From contig NC_081811.1 of assembly GCF_030704535.1 (NCBI RefSeq), positions 361,501 to 425,500 of the forward strand: DNA of 64,000 bases. Direction: 5' to 3'. The notes under the pieces are model-generated. The model saw only the letters and a program-made list of their open reading frames with translations, made no database searches and was not told where the DNA came from. Shown in pieces: positions 48,875-59,452 of this stretch (its first letter is position 1; every line of letters begins with the position of its first letter). The translations under genes were made by a program, and so were the position numbers. The DNA is from Vitis vinifera (lineage: Eukaryota > Streptophyta > Magnoliopsida > Vitales > Vitaceae).

Positions 48875-51800
48875 ATGTTCTTCCTTAGCTTAATTGAGCA
48901 CACACTGCGTTTGCCTCCTCATCTTCTGGACCTTTCTCTCGATAAAACCATCCAAGGAGAGCTTGAGAGTCAATTCTTAGATAAGGTGTGAAAATTGAGC
49001 AATGTCTTTGCGTTTTCATTCTGTTATTGTGCTTTCAGAGCATTTAAGGGACTGAGAAGAATGTGTGTTGTGATGAAGGTTATTGCGGATTTGGGACTGT
49101 GTATCTCTGTATATGATATCAGATCTATTGACGGTGACTTTGCCTTTCCTGCGGATGGTGCTTCAACCTATACGGTATACCTAATCTATTTTTCTTTTTA
49201 TAATTTATCCATCAGGGACTTTTGCATTGCCTTCATATTCGTCCGTTTTTGAATTGAATTGAAAAAGGCGATGGGCTGAATCGCATGATGATTAAAACCG
49301 CACATGAATTCAACGAGGTAGTTGTAAAGCAAAATTTTGGGACAATGTTATTAGGATAATGTAAAGCAAAACTTATCTGGATTTAAATGATTTAATCATT
49401 GAAGCAACTCGAGTCAAAATTAAGCAAATCGACAGAGCCTCAATTACTTGGGTTCAGTTATTGAAATCCATTTTTGATGCTCCAATATGTCTAGAGCCAT
49501 ATTACTTATGGAAGCACAATTTATTCACCTTTCTCACTACTTTCTTTGCCTTGCCCTTGCCCCTGTCCTTGTAGGGCTTTCAACTGTATCATATTAGTCC
49601 AGACAAGATGAAAACAAAAAAGGCTTTCGGAGTCATGGTATTTCAATTGATGTATTTGGATGAAAATGACATGTTCCAGTTGTGGGCACTCGTACCAGAC
49701 CTGGGAAATGCTGTTGAATCCTGTAGGCCATTTATCTTCATATAAGTCATTCTCTAGCTCCGTTGTAAAAGTGGCATGCTTGGTTCCCAAAGACTGGTTG
49801 CAAAATCATAGCTAGAGATTGAAGATTGTTTAAAAACACTTTTATAACTTTTAGTTCAGCAGTTATATCCAAATCACTTGTTGATAAGGAACATGTTATT
49901 CATTTACTTTTTCCTAAATACTCTTTTCACAAAATCGTTGCTCCTTGACATTGCTCATGAGTTAAGGAATCAGCTTCCGAAGCATTGTGCATAACACCTG
50001 TGATTATTGGAGTGTGATCTTTCATCTTAGCTAGATACTTAGCTTAGTCCTTTCTAGTTGGTTATTATTTTTATGGGCTTTGCTGCTATGCATTTTCATT
50101 ATGGCCAAGATCATGTTGCTCTTCAAATACTTAATGCAACTTAGTTGTACCCTGTCTCAGTGAGTTACCTCTCGAAGATGTAGAGTGGATATCAGAATTT
50201 TGTTTTTCAATATAAACCTTGTTTTAAGGCATCCTTTGGCTTCTCATCAGTGAAAATAGCTGCTATGCACATGGTGAATTCAATTTTGTGTCATCATCAT
50301 GAATAACACCTATTTAATATCTGCATACTGCTGATATTGAATCTGTAATGGACAGTATCTCTTGGATTCTTTGAAGACGTCTACAGACTGGTCCATCTTA
50401 TGCCAAATCCATCCCGCTGTGAGCCAAACCCATAGAAGAATTTAACTTTTTAATGGAATTAAAATTAGATTTTTCAGGATTTCACCATTTGCTTTCTTTT
50501 TTTCTTTTGTTTTTTTCATTCATTTCATGGCTACTCCTTACATCCGTATATATAGTGTTCTACTTTTTTCCTTTTATGGAATTCCAGGAGTCAAGTCATA
50601 TGGATATGGGATAATCAAGAACAAAAATTTCCTATTGATGGGATGGACAAGGTTTAAGTTGCATAATTCTTTTAACAGTTCTATAATTATGCTAAAACTT
50701 CCAGTTGTGGTTTGCATTAACTTTTGGTGTTCTGCTGCAGATAAGGTTCCAAGTTCAGAGTGTAAGTTATTCTCCAGTTCCAGTTGAGCAACCAAAAGAG
50801 TCAAAGCCATTTGCCCCCATGGTGATTTTGGTAAGTTCATCCTTTGAACTTCATCCTTTCAAGGTTTTTCATCTCTAGAAGTAGGGCACCTCAAGCTCTT
50901 TTTCCTTTGGAAGCTGTGTTATAATTTTAAGGGCCAACTGCAGAGAGATATTGTTACTCCCTAAGATTTTGTTTTCATTGGTAAGAGTTTCTAAGTGCTG
51001 GCTGATGGAGCGTGCTCAAAACTAGTTATGTTATATTGTTTTATGGCTCTTCTTTTAGTTGGGTACCACTCTGGCAGTCGTTTGAGTACATTGAATCAAT
51101 ATTGCTATTATAAGGACTAGAAAAATAAAGTAAACAAACTTTTAGTAAATTATTCAGAATAAGCTCCCAAACATTTATATTTTTTAGACAAATAACCTCT
51201 TATTTCTTGAATTTTTCTAGTAATTTACTTGACTTCTCGGTTAGTAATTAATATTCTCTAATTTTCACTAGGAGATTATTTTTTATCCATTTATTAGAAT
51301 TCTCATATATACAGATACATGTGTGTGTATTAGATATGCCTACTATACTAAGTCTTTAGTTTATGGGTTGATGCCACTTGTGGTAAGCCAAAAGTTTATT
51401 CACTGGTGAAGATGAAATTGTTTTTCATGTTGGTGATATTGAAATCTTTCTTTCTAGACATCATTTTATATGATATGGCACTCTTAATCTAGGACACTGT
51501 TAATATATTATAGGCTTTCTCACTTCACTAAGTTGTAGTTTTTCATTTTCTCTTCTCTTGTTGAGAAACCTGTTGTCTTTTCGTTTCTTTGCTTTTTGTA
51601 TACTGTGCATGTTTATTGATTTTATCTTCTTCCTTTTTTCTTTGTGCAATAAATTGGTTATTCCATAAAGTAAAAAAAATAAAAACCAAAGGCCCATTTT
51701 TATAGGACTCTTTGTCATATTCTTGTTATGTTCAGGCATTCCATTAATTTATACATACCAAAAGGCCCTTTTTTCTGTTACTAATATATACATATGTCAT

Positions 51801-52671
51801 AGGTAATAAGAACATATTTTTTCTAATGTGTTTGTAAATGATATTTTTGAACAATGAATGCATGAATGGAAATGGGGGGAAGACAACTTTATTGTACAGG
51901 AAATGTTTTGGTTGCTTTTATAGAACCTAGTGAGCTACTCTGAATTTCTGTGAAAGCAGCAAATACCACTTATATATGAAGGAAGAAACAAATATAGCTT
52001 GAGCAATAACACTCCCAGAGGTGATTAAGAAAAAAGGAGGTTAAGCCTGTAAGACAATTTTGACAGATCCACCCAATTTGACCTTAGTCACCCATTAGAT
52101 TACCAAAAACAGAGATCCAAATTCATTTCAATATTTGGATATCTGATTGATTCAGTGAGTTCTCCAAGTATATCGTATATGCTCGTAGAGATGGACGCTT
52201 TCCGGATGCTCCGAACTGGTTCCTATTTGCACTAGTTTTAAATAAAAAGGCATTTCTTGTACACAAATATATGTGGATGTCTTGTGGGATATTCATCAAA
52301 TGTGCTTCCTATTAATTGAGAGTGTCAGGTATATATAGATGTGCCCCACTGGAAGAGAATGCCAGCTTCTGATTATTTTGGCTTGTTTTCTTCTTCCAAT
52401 CCAATCTCAATGCTCTAAGTTCTTCAATAAGGAAATTAGTAGTCCTTCGGCAATCCTTAAATCTATTTACATGTCTTTGTAAAATGTAACAATTGATGTG
52501 AGGCACCTTTGTCTTTCTGAAAATCAACTTTATGGTGTCTCTTGAATTTGTTAGGATTGCTGCTTTTGTAAATGACAGTTCCTTTCTGACAAGGAGTTGC
52601 TCCTAGCTCTGTTTTCTGTTTAGCAGGGATCACTTGATTATGATGGTTTAAGTCCTGTTTCATGGTGGTGA
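48875..52671 (+). pseudogene. RPC8/RPC25 (Pol III Rpb7-like subunit) pseudogene, copy 2
   Basis: Recognisable exons: 1 at 48875-48985, 2 at 49079-49174 (VIADLGLCISVYDIRSIDGD then FAFPADGASTYT), a decayed exon 3 near 49216-49290, 4 from 50356, 5 at 50588-50651 (SQVIWIWDNQEQKFPIDGMD), 6 at 50741-50830 (IRFQVQSVSYSPVPVEQPKE, then SKPFAPMVIL), 7 at 52627-52671 (GSLDYDGLSPVSWW, stop). Order and splice sites match the family, which is a stalk subunit of RNA polymerase III. Exon 4 reads SLGFFEDVYRLVHLMPNPSR then CEPNP and hits a TAG at 50433; exon 3 is frameshifted. Most other exons look well preserved, so loss seems recent. Expression of a truncated product cannot be excluded. Confidence 0.75.
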
Positions 52672-52890
52672 TCTGTTAAAAGAAAAGGGAGAAGCAGCAG
52701 GAACAGTAAAGGAAATCATACCCCTAGCATGATTTAAATTTTCTTATCATAGGAGATAAAAATTAAATTTTAGAAACAGTTTCTCATTTTGATTGGAAGG
52801 GGAAACTGCTATTGATATAGCTCTGATTTTTATCAAGAAGAAATATCATCAACCTTGGAATTTTTGCTCAAATTTAAAAGCACATTTGGC
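49403..52890. repeat. Recent segmental duplicate, copy A (partner 60477-63990)
   Basis: Nearly identical by eye over about 3.5 kb to 60477-63990, including introns, with scattered substitutions and small indels (for example 33 extra bases near 63620 in the partner). It carries RPC8 exons 4-7. Confidence 0.9.
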
Positions 52891-53139
52891 AAAAAAAAAT
52901 TTTATAAAACAGTTTTTAAAAATTTGTTCTAAAAATGGGTTGTTTTATGATAATGTGTTTAAATTGCTTTAAGTTGTTTTATGGGGGGTTATTATAAAAA
53001 ATAATTGTATGAATACGGAGAATAATTGAAAATAAAATACTATAAATAAAAGTTATTTTTAAGAAATATTTGGAAACATAAAAAATGATAGAAGAATATT
53101 CCAAGTTTTCAAATAAACTTTTTCTTCATTGAATTACTT

Positions 53140-54205
53140 TTTATTTATTTGTGTATTATTATTTTTATTATTTATATTATTAAGTAAAAACTATGTGAGC
53201 TAGAAATCTTGTGAGAATTTGCTCAAGAAATTGAATGTTGATAATTAAAATATATATATTAGTATCTCATCTTTTGCGGTGGCCTATATACTCATTTTCC
53301 TTAATCATAAGTTCTTCTACCAGCTTTTTTATATTTTATAAAGTTCTTTTATTTCTTTTTCCCTATTTCATAGTACTTCGTAGTTATTCTATTTCATTAT
53401 TAGTTGATTTGTTTATCAATATTGTTTTTGTAGATCATCAATAGCATTCGGCCTTGTAGAATTATAAATAAATAAAAAATAAAAAGTAAAAAAATAAAAA
53501 AACAGAATAAGAAGAACCTTTCAATGGGTTCTAAAAATATCAATCCCAAGGTTTTTAAAAAAAAATATTAATTATAAATATAAGTTTTATTACTTTTAAT
53601 AATTTAAAAAATTCAAAATGTTGGAAAATGTTCTAAAACTGCTAAAAAGGGTTTAATACAAGATTGAATTGGACTTGACTGAGGTTTCATTAAATGATTA
53701 TTTTTATTTATTAGTTTATTATTGTTATTATTTTTATTAATTAACAAAAACTATGGGAACTAGAAATTGAAAGGTGAGAATTAGTACGAGAAATTAAATG
53801 TTGAGAATTTGCAAAGTATCTTTTGAAGTTTTTTGTGATCATCCATAAACTCTTTTTTCCCTATCCATGCACTTCTTCAACCTTCTTTTCCGTATTTTAT
53901 TTCTTTTGTCTAGCCTCATAGTACTTCATATTTTTATTTTACTTCATTTATTTATCCGTACTATTTTTTTCTTAAAAAAAATAGAAAAATCTTTCGAAGA
54001 GTTTTAAAAACATCAATCCCAAGTTTATTTGTTTTAACAATGAAAATTACAAATATAAGTCTTATTAATTTTAATAATTTAAATAATATAATAAGAAAAA
54101 AAAAACTCAAATTATTTGAAATTGTTCCAATGCAACTCAAAAAAGTTTAATATAAGATTGAATTAGACTTGGTCAAGGTTCCATAAAATATTCGCTATTT
54201 GTTTG
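53140..54205. repeat. Tandem direct repeat, two ~500-560 bp units
   Basis: Units about 53140-53700 and 53705-54205 share, in order, AACTATG(T/G)GA(G/A)CTAGAAAT, GAAATT(G/A)AATGTTGA, CATAGTACTTC, CATCAATCCCAAG, AAATATAAGT and AAGATTGAATT(G/A)GACTTG. They precede the retroelement-like sequence and may be its non-coding leader. Confidence 0.7.
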
Positions 54206-55682
54206 TTTATTATTATTGTTATTATTTTTCAAACCCAAATTTCAAACCAATTTCAAGTCTTAGGAAATATCCTTAAGCCTTCTCAAACATTTTATCAAGT
54301 GACCCAAGCCCAACCTTCAAAGCAGGCTCCAAGCAATTACATTGCAAAAGCCCATTTGATGAAAGTTCGAATATTCGAAGTTCATCATCTCAATAAGTCT
54401 GGTTCTTTAGACTTATCAAAAAAATTTCCAAAAGGAAAATATTTTCTTCAAATGATTCCCTCAAAACAAGAAGATTTTATGAATTTATTCTTGTTAATCC
54501 AAATTCTGTAGAAGTTTCCCATATTCAAAACAGAGATTCTACAAAAATTTGTTATTTAAAATGCAAAATTTTCAAAGTTATTTCTGAACTTGAGTGGGGA
54601 CAATCTCTTGTCACCCATAAAACGTTTTCTCAAAATTTTAAGTCATCTTCGTATGATTATTATGATTATATGGATGTGTGGTTTTGTATTTTGCTTTGAA
54701 GTTGATTTGACGCTTTTGAATATTGTTGAAGAGAAAGGACTCCATCTTAGTCCAACGTTGTGTATGGCAAGCTATAACACATGTCTTCATTTTGGGGCTC
54801 TTTGAGAATTGAAGAGGTTGAATCATCATCATCAAAATTTGAAGCCAGTTGAGAGAGGGTTTCCACCGCACGTTGCTGAAGCATTTTGAGGTGTTCTCTC
54901 AACAGCTTGATGGAAGAATGTGCAACTAAAGGTGTTGATGAAGTTGGAATTCCTTCATATAGAAGAAAATGAAGTTAAAAAGGATTTTGAATATTGGAGG
55001 GAGCCTTTGCTGCAATCTAGTTTTTTATATGAGAAAGTTGTTGAGCAGAAGATGGGGAGAAGTTTGACCACCATTTAACTTTGAATTCATACGCCAAATG
55101 CGCGGGAAATAAAAGATCAATTAGATGTGTTTGAACAAAATCTCAACACAAGATTCATGGAATTTGAAAGCGAGAAGTGAAGAAAAGAGTTTGAGAACAT
55201 CGAGCAGAGATCAAACCCTTTGCATGCTCTTTGAAGTAATCAAAAGATGGTTTGATTTGAGGATATAAAATTGTTGGAATGGCGCCAAAGTATAACCACC
55301 ATTCTTGGAACCAATTTGGAAAGGAAGTTTGAAATTTAAATACTAATGGAATAACTAGGAATGATCGAATGGACGAAAGAGAAAAACACAAAACCATGCA
55401 TCCATATAATCATAATAATCATATGAAGATGGCTTAAAATTTTGAGAAAACATTTTATGGGTGACAAGAGATTGTCTCTACTCAAGTTCAAAAATAACTT
55501 TGAAAATTTTGCATTTTGAATAACAAATTTTTGTAGAATCTCTGTTTTGAATATGGGAAACTTCTACAGAATCTGAATCAACAAGAATAAATTCATAAAA
55601 TCTTCTTGTTTTGAGGGAATCATTTTGAAGAAAAAAATTTCCTTTCGAATATTTTTTTGATAAGTCTAGAGAACTAGTCCAT
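54203..55682 (+). mobile_element. Degenerate retroelement-derived sequence
   Basis: Fragments of a polyprotein-like reading, including a YDYYDYMD(V/A)W motif that I associate with plant LTR-retroelement or pararetrovirus-related polyproteins, plus a charged stretch near 55080-55190. Many stops and frameshifts; no intact domain, LTR or integrase was found. The family is uncertain. Confidence 0.4.
54396..55682. repeat. ~285-bp inverted repeat with ~710-bp spacer
   Basis: Left arm about 54396-54677, right arm about 55389-55682 in reverse orientation. Shared blocks are GATTCCCTCAAAACAAGAAG, GTAGAAGTTTCCCATATTCA and CAATCTCTTGTCACCCATAA. Only scattered mismatches by eye, so a read-through transcript would fold into a long hairpin. 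Confidence 0.85.
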
Positions 55683-55746
55683 GTAATACCACATCAATGA
55701 TCCATAAAACCAGCGAGAAAAAAAGAAAGAAAGTTGAAGTACGCAC

Positions 55747-56113
55747 CTAATTAGATTTTTTGAAGTAATCCGAGGAGCTTTGATGGAAACACCAATTAGA
55801 CTACTTCCAGTTATATAAATTCCCCTAAAAATGCAGCAATAACGCAACCATCAAAACAACGATCCAAAAAAAAAAAAAAAAAAAACAAATATAATGTATC
55901 AATTTAACCTAAACCTCCGCTGGTTTGACAAGAATGCAAAAATTTTAGTAGTTGTTTTATTTTGGTGGATTTTACAAGGGATGGAGGGAAGAGAAAGTAC
56001 CAAGCGGCACCTAAGACGAAAACGCCGATGGCAATGGCGATACCGATGGCGAAGAAGGTGTAGGGTGAGATCTGAACCAATGCGCGAGACCATGAGCTCG
56101 ATGCACCCACCAT
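55747..56113 (-). pseudogene. V-ATPase proteolipid subunit c'' (VHA-c''), 5' fragment (two exons)
   Basis: Minus-strand exon 1 is 56113-56001 (ATG at 56113, donor GTACTT), exon 2 is 55824-55747 (acceptor TAG, donor GTGCGT). They join in phase as ISPYTFFAIGIAIAIGVFVL, GAAWGIYITGSSLIG and KAPRITSKNLI, the first membrane helix and loop of the c'' proteolipid in the proton-translocating ring of the vacuolar ATPase. The family has about 175-180 residues; about 64 are present. The exons for the remaining helices, including the essential Glu helix, should lie at lower coordinates but the retroelement and RPC8 copy 2 are there instead. Both splice sites are intact, so this is a truncated rather than decayed copy. 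A very long intron cannot be ruled out, but I found no later exon down to 52900. Confidence 0.75.
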
Positions 56114-57780
56114 TGATTCCGATTATCAATTTTCCCCGGATCTGATCTTCGTTTTAGAAATTAGGGTTTTTGGATCAAGTAATTTGGGAACAAAAAGGAT
56201 ATCATATCACCTTTCCCGGTTTCCTCCCGTAGTCCCTTGTCTCTTCCTTCTGATTCGTTTCTCATTTACCAACACATCCACCTGATAAATTCTTCTCCTC
56301 CGCAGCATTATAACTTTTTTTTTTGGGAAAGTTAGGTTTTGGGTTGTTGATGTTTATCAACAAAATGGGAGACGAGAATGTTACAGAAATGAAAGAGGTT
56401 AGGTTTTACAACATTTTGGGTTTATGAGATTGAGAATGGGAGAGAGAAGGGGAAAAGTAGTATACGAGAGAGATATTGGCTTTGTGGCTTTTCGGAGAGT
56501 TTTTTCTTTTCAGAATTTTCAGATGTCGAATGCTTAGCTGGCAAGGTGAAGGGTATTTTTAGCATTAAAATACACATAAGCTGAAAATGCATGATTCTCC
56601 AAATATTATCTAATTACATTATCAATTTTGAAATATGTAAAATTGAATTTTCAAAATCATATATTTTCCGCATCACCAATCCAAAACCTAACTTTCCCAA
56701 ATTTATTTGTATAAAAATTTACATGAATATAAGTATTTTTGTTGAAAATTTCATAAAATCCAAGGTCCGGCAACATTTCATCCTAGTGCTGGTGCGTGTA
56801 TGGTGTATGTGTCACGGTAATAAGGATCAGTCGCCCTTTTGAGGATAAGTCGCCTTTTTGACTAGTCAATGCCTTTTCACATGTTCTATTAATTGTTTGG
56901 ATTATTAGAAGACTTGCGGAAGCAACGTTCACGCCGTTTTCTTGACGCAGGCTGCTGCTACCACGTCCTTTAGCAGAGCGTGCCAAACACACTTCGTGAC
57001 ACTCTCCTTTTTTTTCCTTTTCTTTTTTTGAAAATTTGAGTTCAAATAGGTAAAAAATATATATATATATTAATTTGATGTTTTAAAAAAAAATTATGTT
57101 TTAAAAAAATGGTCCCAAAAACATACGTTCCACCCTATTCTTGGAATATTATTTTATAAAATCATTATATTTTCAGAAAGTCTACCAATGTCTTATCATA
57201 AGGGCTCTAACTATCTTATCATGTCATAGGCCAATGGAAAGTTACCATGAATTCTCTTCTTTGAACATCATTTCAGGCTTGGTCCCAAATTGGAAATATT
57301 CTTCCACTTTCCGTCTCAATAGATTTTTGTGAATTCATGAGGTTCCTTTGGCTTTCAATTTTCACTCCCAATTAATGACAAAGAATCTAATCATTCTTCT
57401 ACTTGTTCTTCCCAGTGGAGCACAAGTCTTCGGACTCTTCACAATCCTCGATGAATTCTTCTGCTACTTTTTCTAGAAGGCAGCACAAGCCTCAAGCTTG
57501 TCGAATTTTTTTAACAAAGGCCAGGGATCTATTATCTGATGAAAATATTAATAATAACAAATATATTGATTTTATGGATATATCATAAATATATCAATAT
57601 ATATTTTAAAAAAAAATATTGATAAATTTAAAATTATTAAAAACTCATAAAAATATAAAAAAATCTCATAATAATATAATTAAAAGTATAATGAATATTT
57701 TAAAATTATTTTATTAAAAATTTTGATATATTTATAATATGATTTATCATATTTGATAATAATATCGTATATATCGATAA
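56114..57780. other. VHA-c'' leader/promoter and intergenic DNA
   Basis: About 56114-56500 would be the leader and promoter of the V-ATPase fragment on the minus strand. The rest has no supported gene; 57400-57590 has a Ser-rich open frame followed by AT-rich DNA. Confidence 0.4.
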
Positions 57781-57787
57781 AAATATA

Positions 57788-57831
<44 letters not shown>

Positions 57832-57940
57832 AAATTATATATAATATTATGATATTTGATTATAATATATTTAATTTTAAAATATATATTAATATTAAAA
57901 TATAATTTATTTAATTCAATTGTATTAAAACATATTATAT
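57595..57940. repeat. Very AT-rich block with (TA)n
   Basis: Almost pure A/T with a TA run at about 57796-57827 and TATCGATA-like motifs. Confidence 0.8.
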
Positions 57941-57961
57941 AACAAAGGCAAGTTAGTCTAG

Positions 57962-58112
57962 ATGGGGAAATCGCCGATGTCGTGTCGACGTTTTCTTCCT
58001 TGCTACTCTCTTGGGCGGTGGGGGGGAAAGGGGGGGATTGCTACTCTCTTGGGCGCTCTGGGGGGGTGGAAATCGCCGATGTCGTGTCGACATTTTCTTT
58101 CTTGCCACTCTC
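57962..58112. repeat. Direct repeat in the promoter of peptide gene 5
   Basis: GAAATCGCCGATGTCGTGTC occurs at about 57967 and 58070, followed in both by GAC(G/A)TTTTCTT. TGCTACTCTCTTGGGCG occurs at about 58001 and 58039. Confidence 0.85.
58013..58036 (+). promoter_or_regulatory. G-quadruplex-capable G-run
   Basis: GGGCGG-T, then seven G, AAA and seven G: enough runs of three or more G for a four-stranded structure, about 260 bases before the gene 5 ATG. Confidence 0.4.
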
Positions 58113-58235
58113 TCTGCAGCCAATACTTGGGTCACTCTACCCAAAGCTCCCAAACATTCCCAAATCTAGCTTATACCCAAAGCTCCCGAACACTGCCCAC
58201 TTGTCCTACCGGTGCAGATTTACAGTGCATTTGTC

Positions 58236-58241
58236 TATAAA
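58236..58241 (+). promoter_or_regulatory. TATA box of peptide gene 5
   Basis: TATAAA in TGTCTATAAAACCC, 55 bases before the ATG at 58296; start of transcription expected near 58266. It rules out the in-frame ATG at 58212 as the start. Confidence 0.65.
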
Positions 58242-58295
58242 ACCCAACCACCCCCTCCCCATCCATCACTCATGATTTTGCACTCATATTACAAC

Positions 58296-58973
58296 ATGGA
58301 GTTGTTCAACAAAGTCATCAGTTGGGTCTGGGTCTCCTTCTCAATCTCTGTCTGGTTCATTCTCACCACAGCTCTTGTGGGAGGTGCTAGGGTTGATAGC
58401 AGTCTTAAGTACGATGCTTTAATGGCTAAAGGTCCAGTCCCCCCTTCTGCTGCTTCTTCCTGTACCCATATAGGTGGCGGCAATGGAGGTGACCACCGCC
58501 CATGCCCCCCATCCACTCATCAGGACGCTGTTTTAATGGAAAAAGCCCCAGTCCCTCCTTCTGCCGCTTCTTCCTGCACCCATATAGGTGGCGGCAAGGG
58601 AGGTGACCATTGCCCATGCCCCCCATCCACTCATCAGGACGCTGTTTTAATGGCAAAAGCTTCAGTCCCTCCTTCTGCCGCTTCTTCCTGCACCCATACA
58701 GGAGGCGGCAGTGGGGGTGACCATCGCCCATGCCCCCGATCCACTCATCAGGACGCTGTTTTAATGGGAAAAGCTCCAGTCCCTCCTTCTGCTGCTTCTT
58801 CCTGTACCCATATAGGTGGCGGCAATGGAGGTGACCATCGCCCATGCCCTCCATCCACTCGCCAGGACGCTGTTTTAATGGGAAAAGCTCCAGTCCCTCC
58901 TTCTTCTGCTTCTTCCAGTACCCACAAAGGAGGTGACCGTCATCGTCCATGCTCCGCATCCACGCTTCACTGA
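58296..58973 (+). CDS. Multi-unit secreted peptide precursor 5, CTNIP/SCREW-like, five tandem modules (225 aa)
   Basis: Intronless, 225 residues. The signal peptide is MELFNKVISWVWVSFSISVW, then FILTTALVGGA; the spacer is RVDSSLK. Five tandem units follow, 38 residues each and the last 35, at residues 39-76, 77-114, 115-152, 153-190 and 191-225. Each has DA(V)LM.K(A/G)PVPPSAASSC, TH(I)GGGNGGDH and PCP.ST. Cysteine pairs are 56/70, 94/108, 132/146 and 170/184. Unit 2 has an extra Cys106, unit 3 reads SVPPS, and unit 5 has Ser at the first Cys position and keeps only Cys219. The start is set by the TATA box and by alignment with MKTFNKV in gene 1. Each unit resembles the single module of the other precursors, so the protein could release several copies of a peptide. 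Processing sites are not evident as dibasic residues; the CTNIP/SCREW relation is inference. Confidence 0.8.
   Translation: MELFNKVISWVWVSFSISVWFILTTALVGGARVDSSLKYDALMAKGPVPPSAASSCTHIGGGNGGDHRPCPPSTHQDAVLMEKAPVPPSAASSCTHIGGGKGGDHCPCPPSTHQDAVLMAKASVPPSAASSCTHTGGGSGGDHRPCPRSTHQDAVLMGKAPVPPSAASSCTHIGGGNGGDHRPCPPSTRQDAVLMGKAPVPPSSASSSTHKGGDRHRPCSASTLH
58410..58970 (+). repeat. Coding minisatellite, 114-bp unit x 5 in peptide gene 5
   Basis: Units at 58410-58523, 58524-58637, 58638-58751, 58752-58865 and 58866-58970. Shared strings are CAGGACGCTGTTTTAATGG, CAGTCCCTCCTTCTGC and GCTTCTTCCTG(C/T)ACCCATA. The unit is a multiple of three, and similarity at synonymous positions is high, as expected from recent expansion or sequence exchange. 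Confidence 0.95.
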
Positions 58974-59047
58974 TGCCGATAGGCTTCTTCGGTTCTTCGG
59001 GCTTTACCGCTCCTCCTAAATCTTGTGTGTATGGGTTATTTTTTAGC

Positions 59048-59107
59048 TTTCAACAACAATGTTATTTTAATTTTATGTCAATCATATAATAAGATTGCGA
59101 ACTGGTT
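59048..59107 (+). promoter_or_regulatory. Conserved 3' UTR block after peptide gene 5
   Basis: TTTCAACAACAATGTTAT, then TTTTATGTCAATCATAT and TAAGATTGCGAACTGGTT, matching the blocks after genes 1 and 4. Confidence 0.6.
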
Positions 59108-59452
59108 TTATTTTTTATTTTTTTTGTGAGTCTCTTGATCAAATTTTTTCTTCTTTCATCTGCCATGATTTTCATTTTTTTACTTCTCTTGATCAAATCT
59201 TGTGTGGACGGACGTGGAAGAAGTTGGCGCACGTTCTTTGACGCGCGGTGGAAACGCGTAGTATTCGAAAATTGTACATGTGTATAAGTACCTGTTTGGC
59301 TGTCGGTTGGATCCTTTTTATTGAGTAGTGAAGATTGAAGAAGAGGTAGAGATGAGCCCTGGCCCCTGGCTTCCTTCGGAGCTCTGAGTGTTTCTTTCTT
59401 ATCAAATTTTTTTCTCAGTTGAATTTCTTCAAAAAAAATTTGTACAGAAGTA

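Noticed and set aside
58426..58959. 177-codon minus-strand ORF opposite peptide gene 5
   Set aside because: Shadow of the 114-bp coding repeat; no signal peptide or conserved counterpart opposite genes 1-4.
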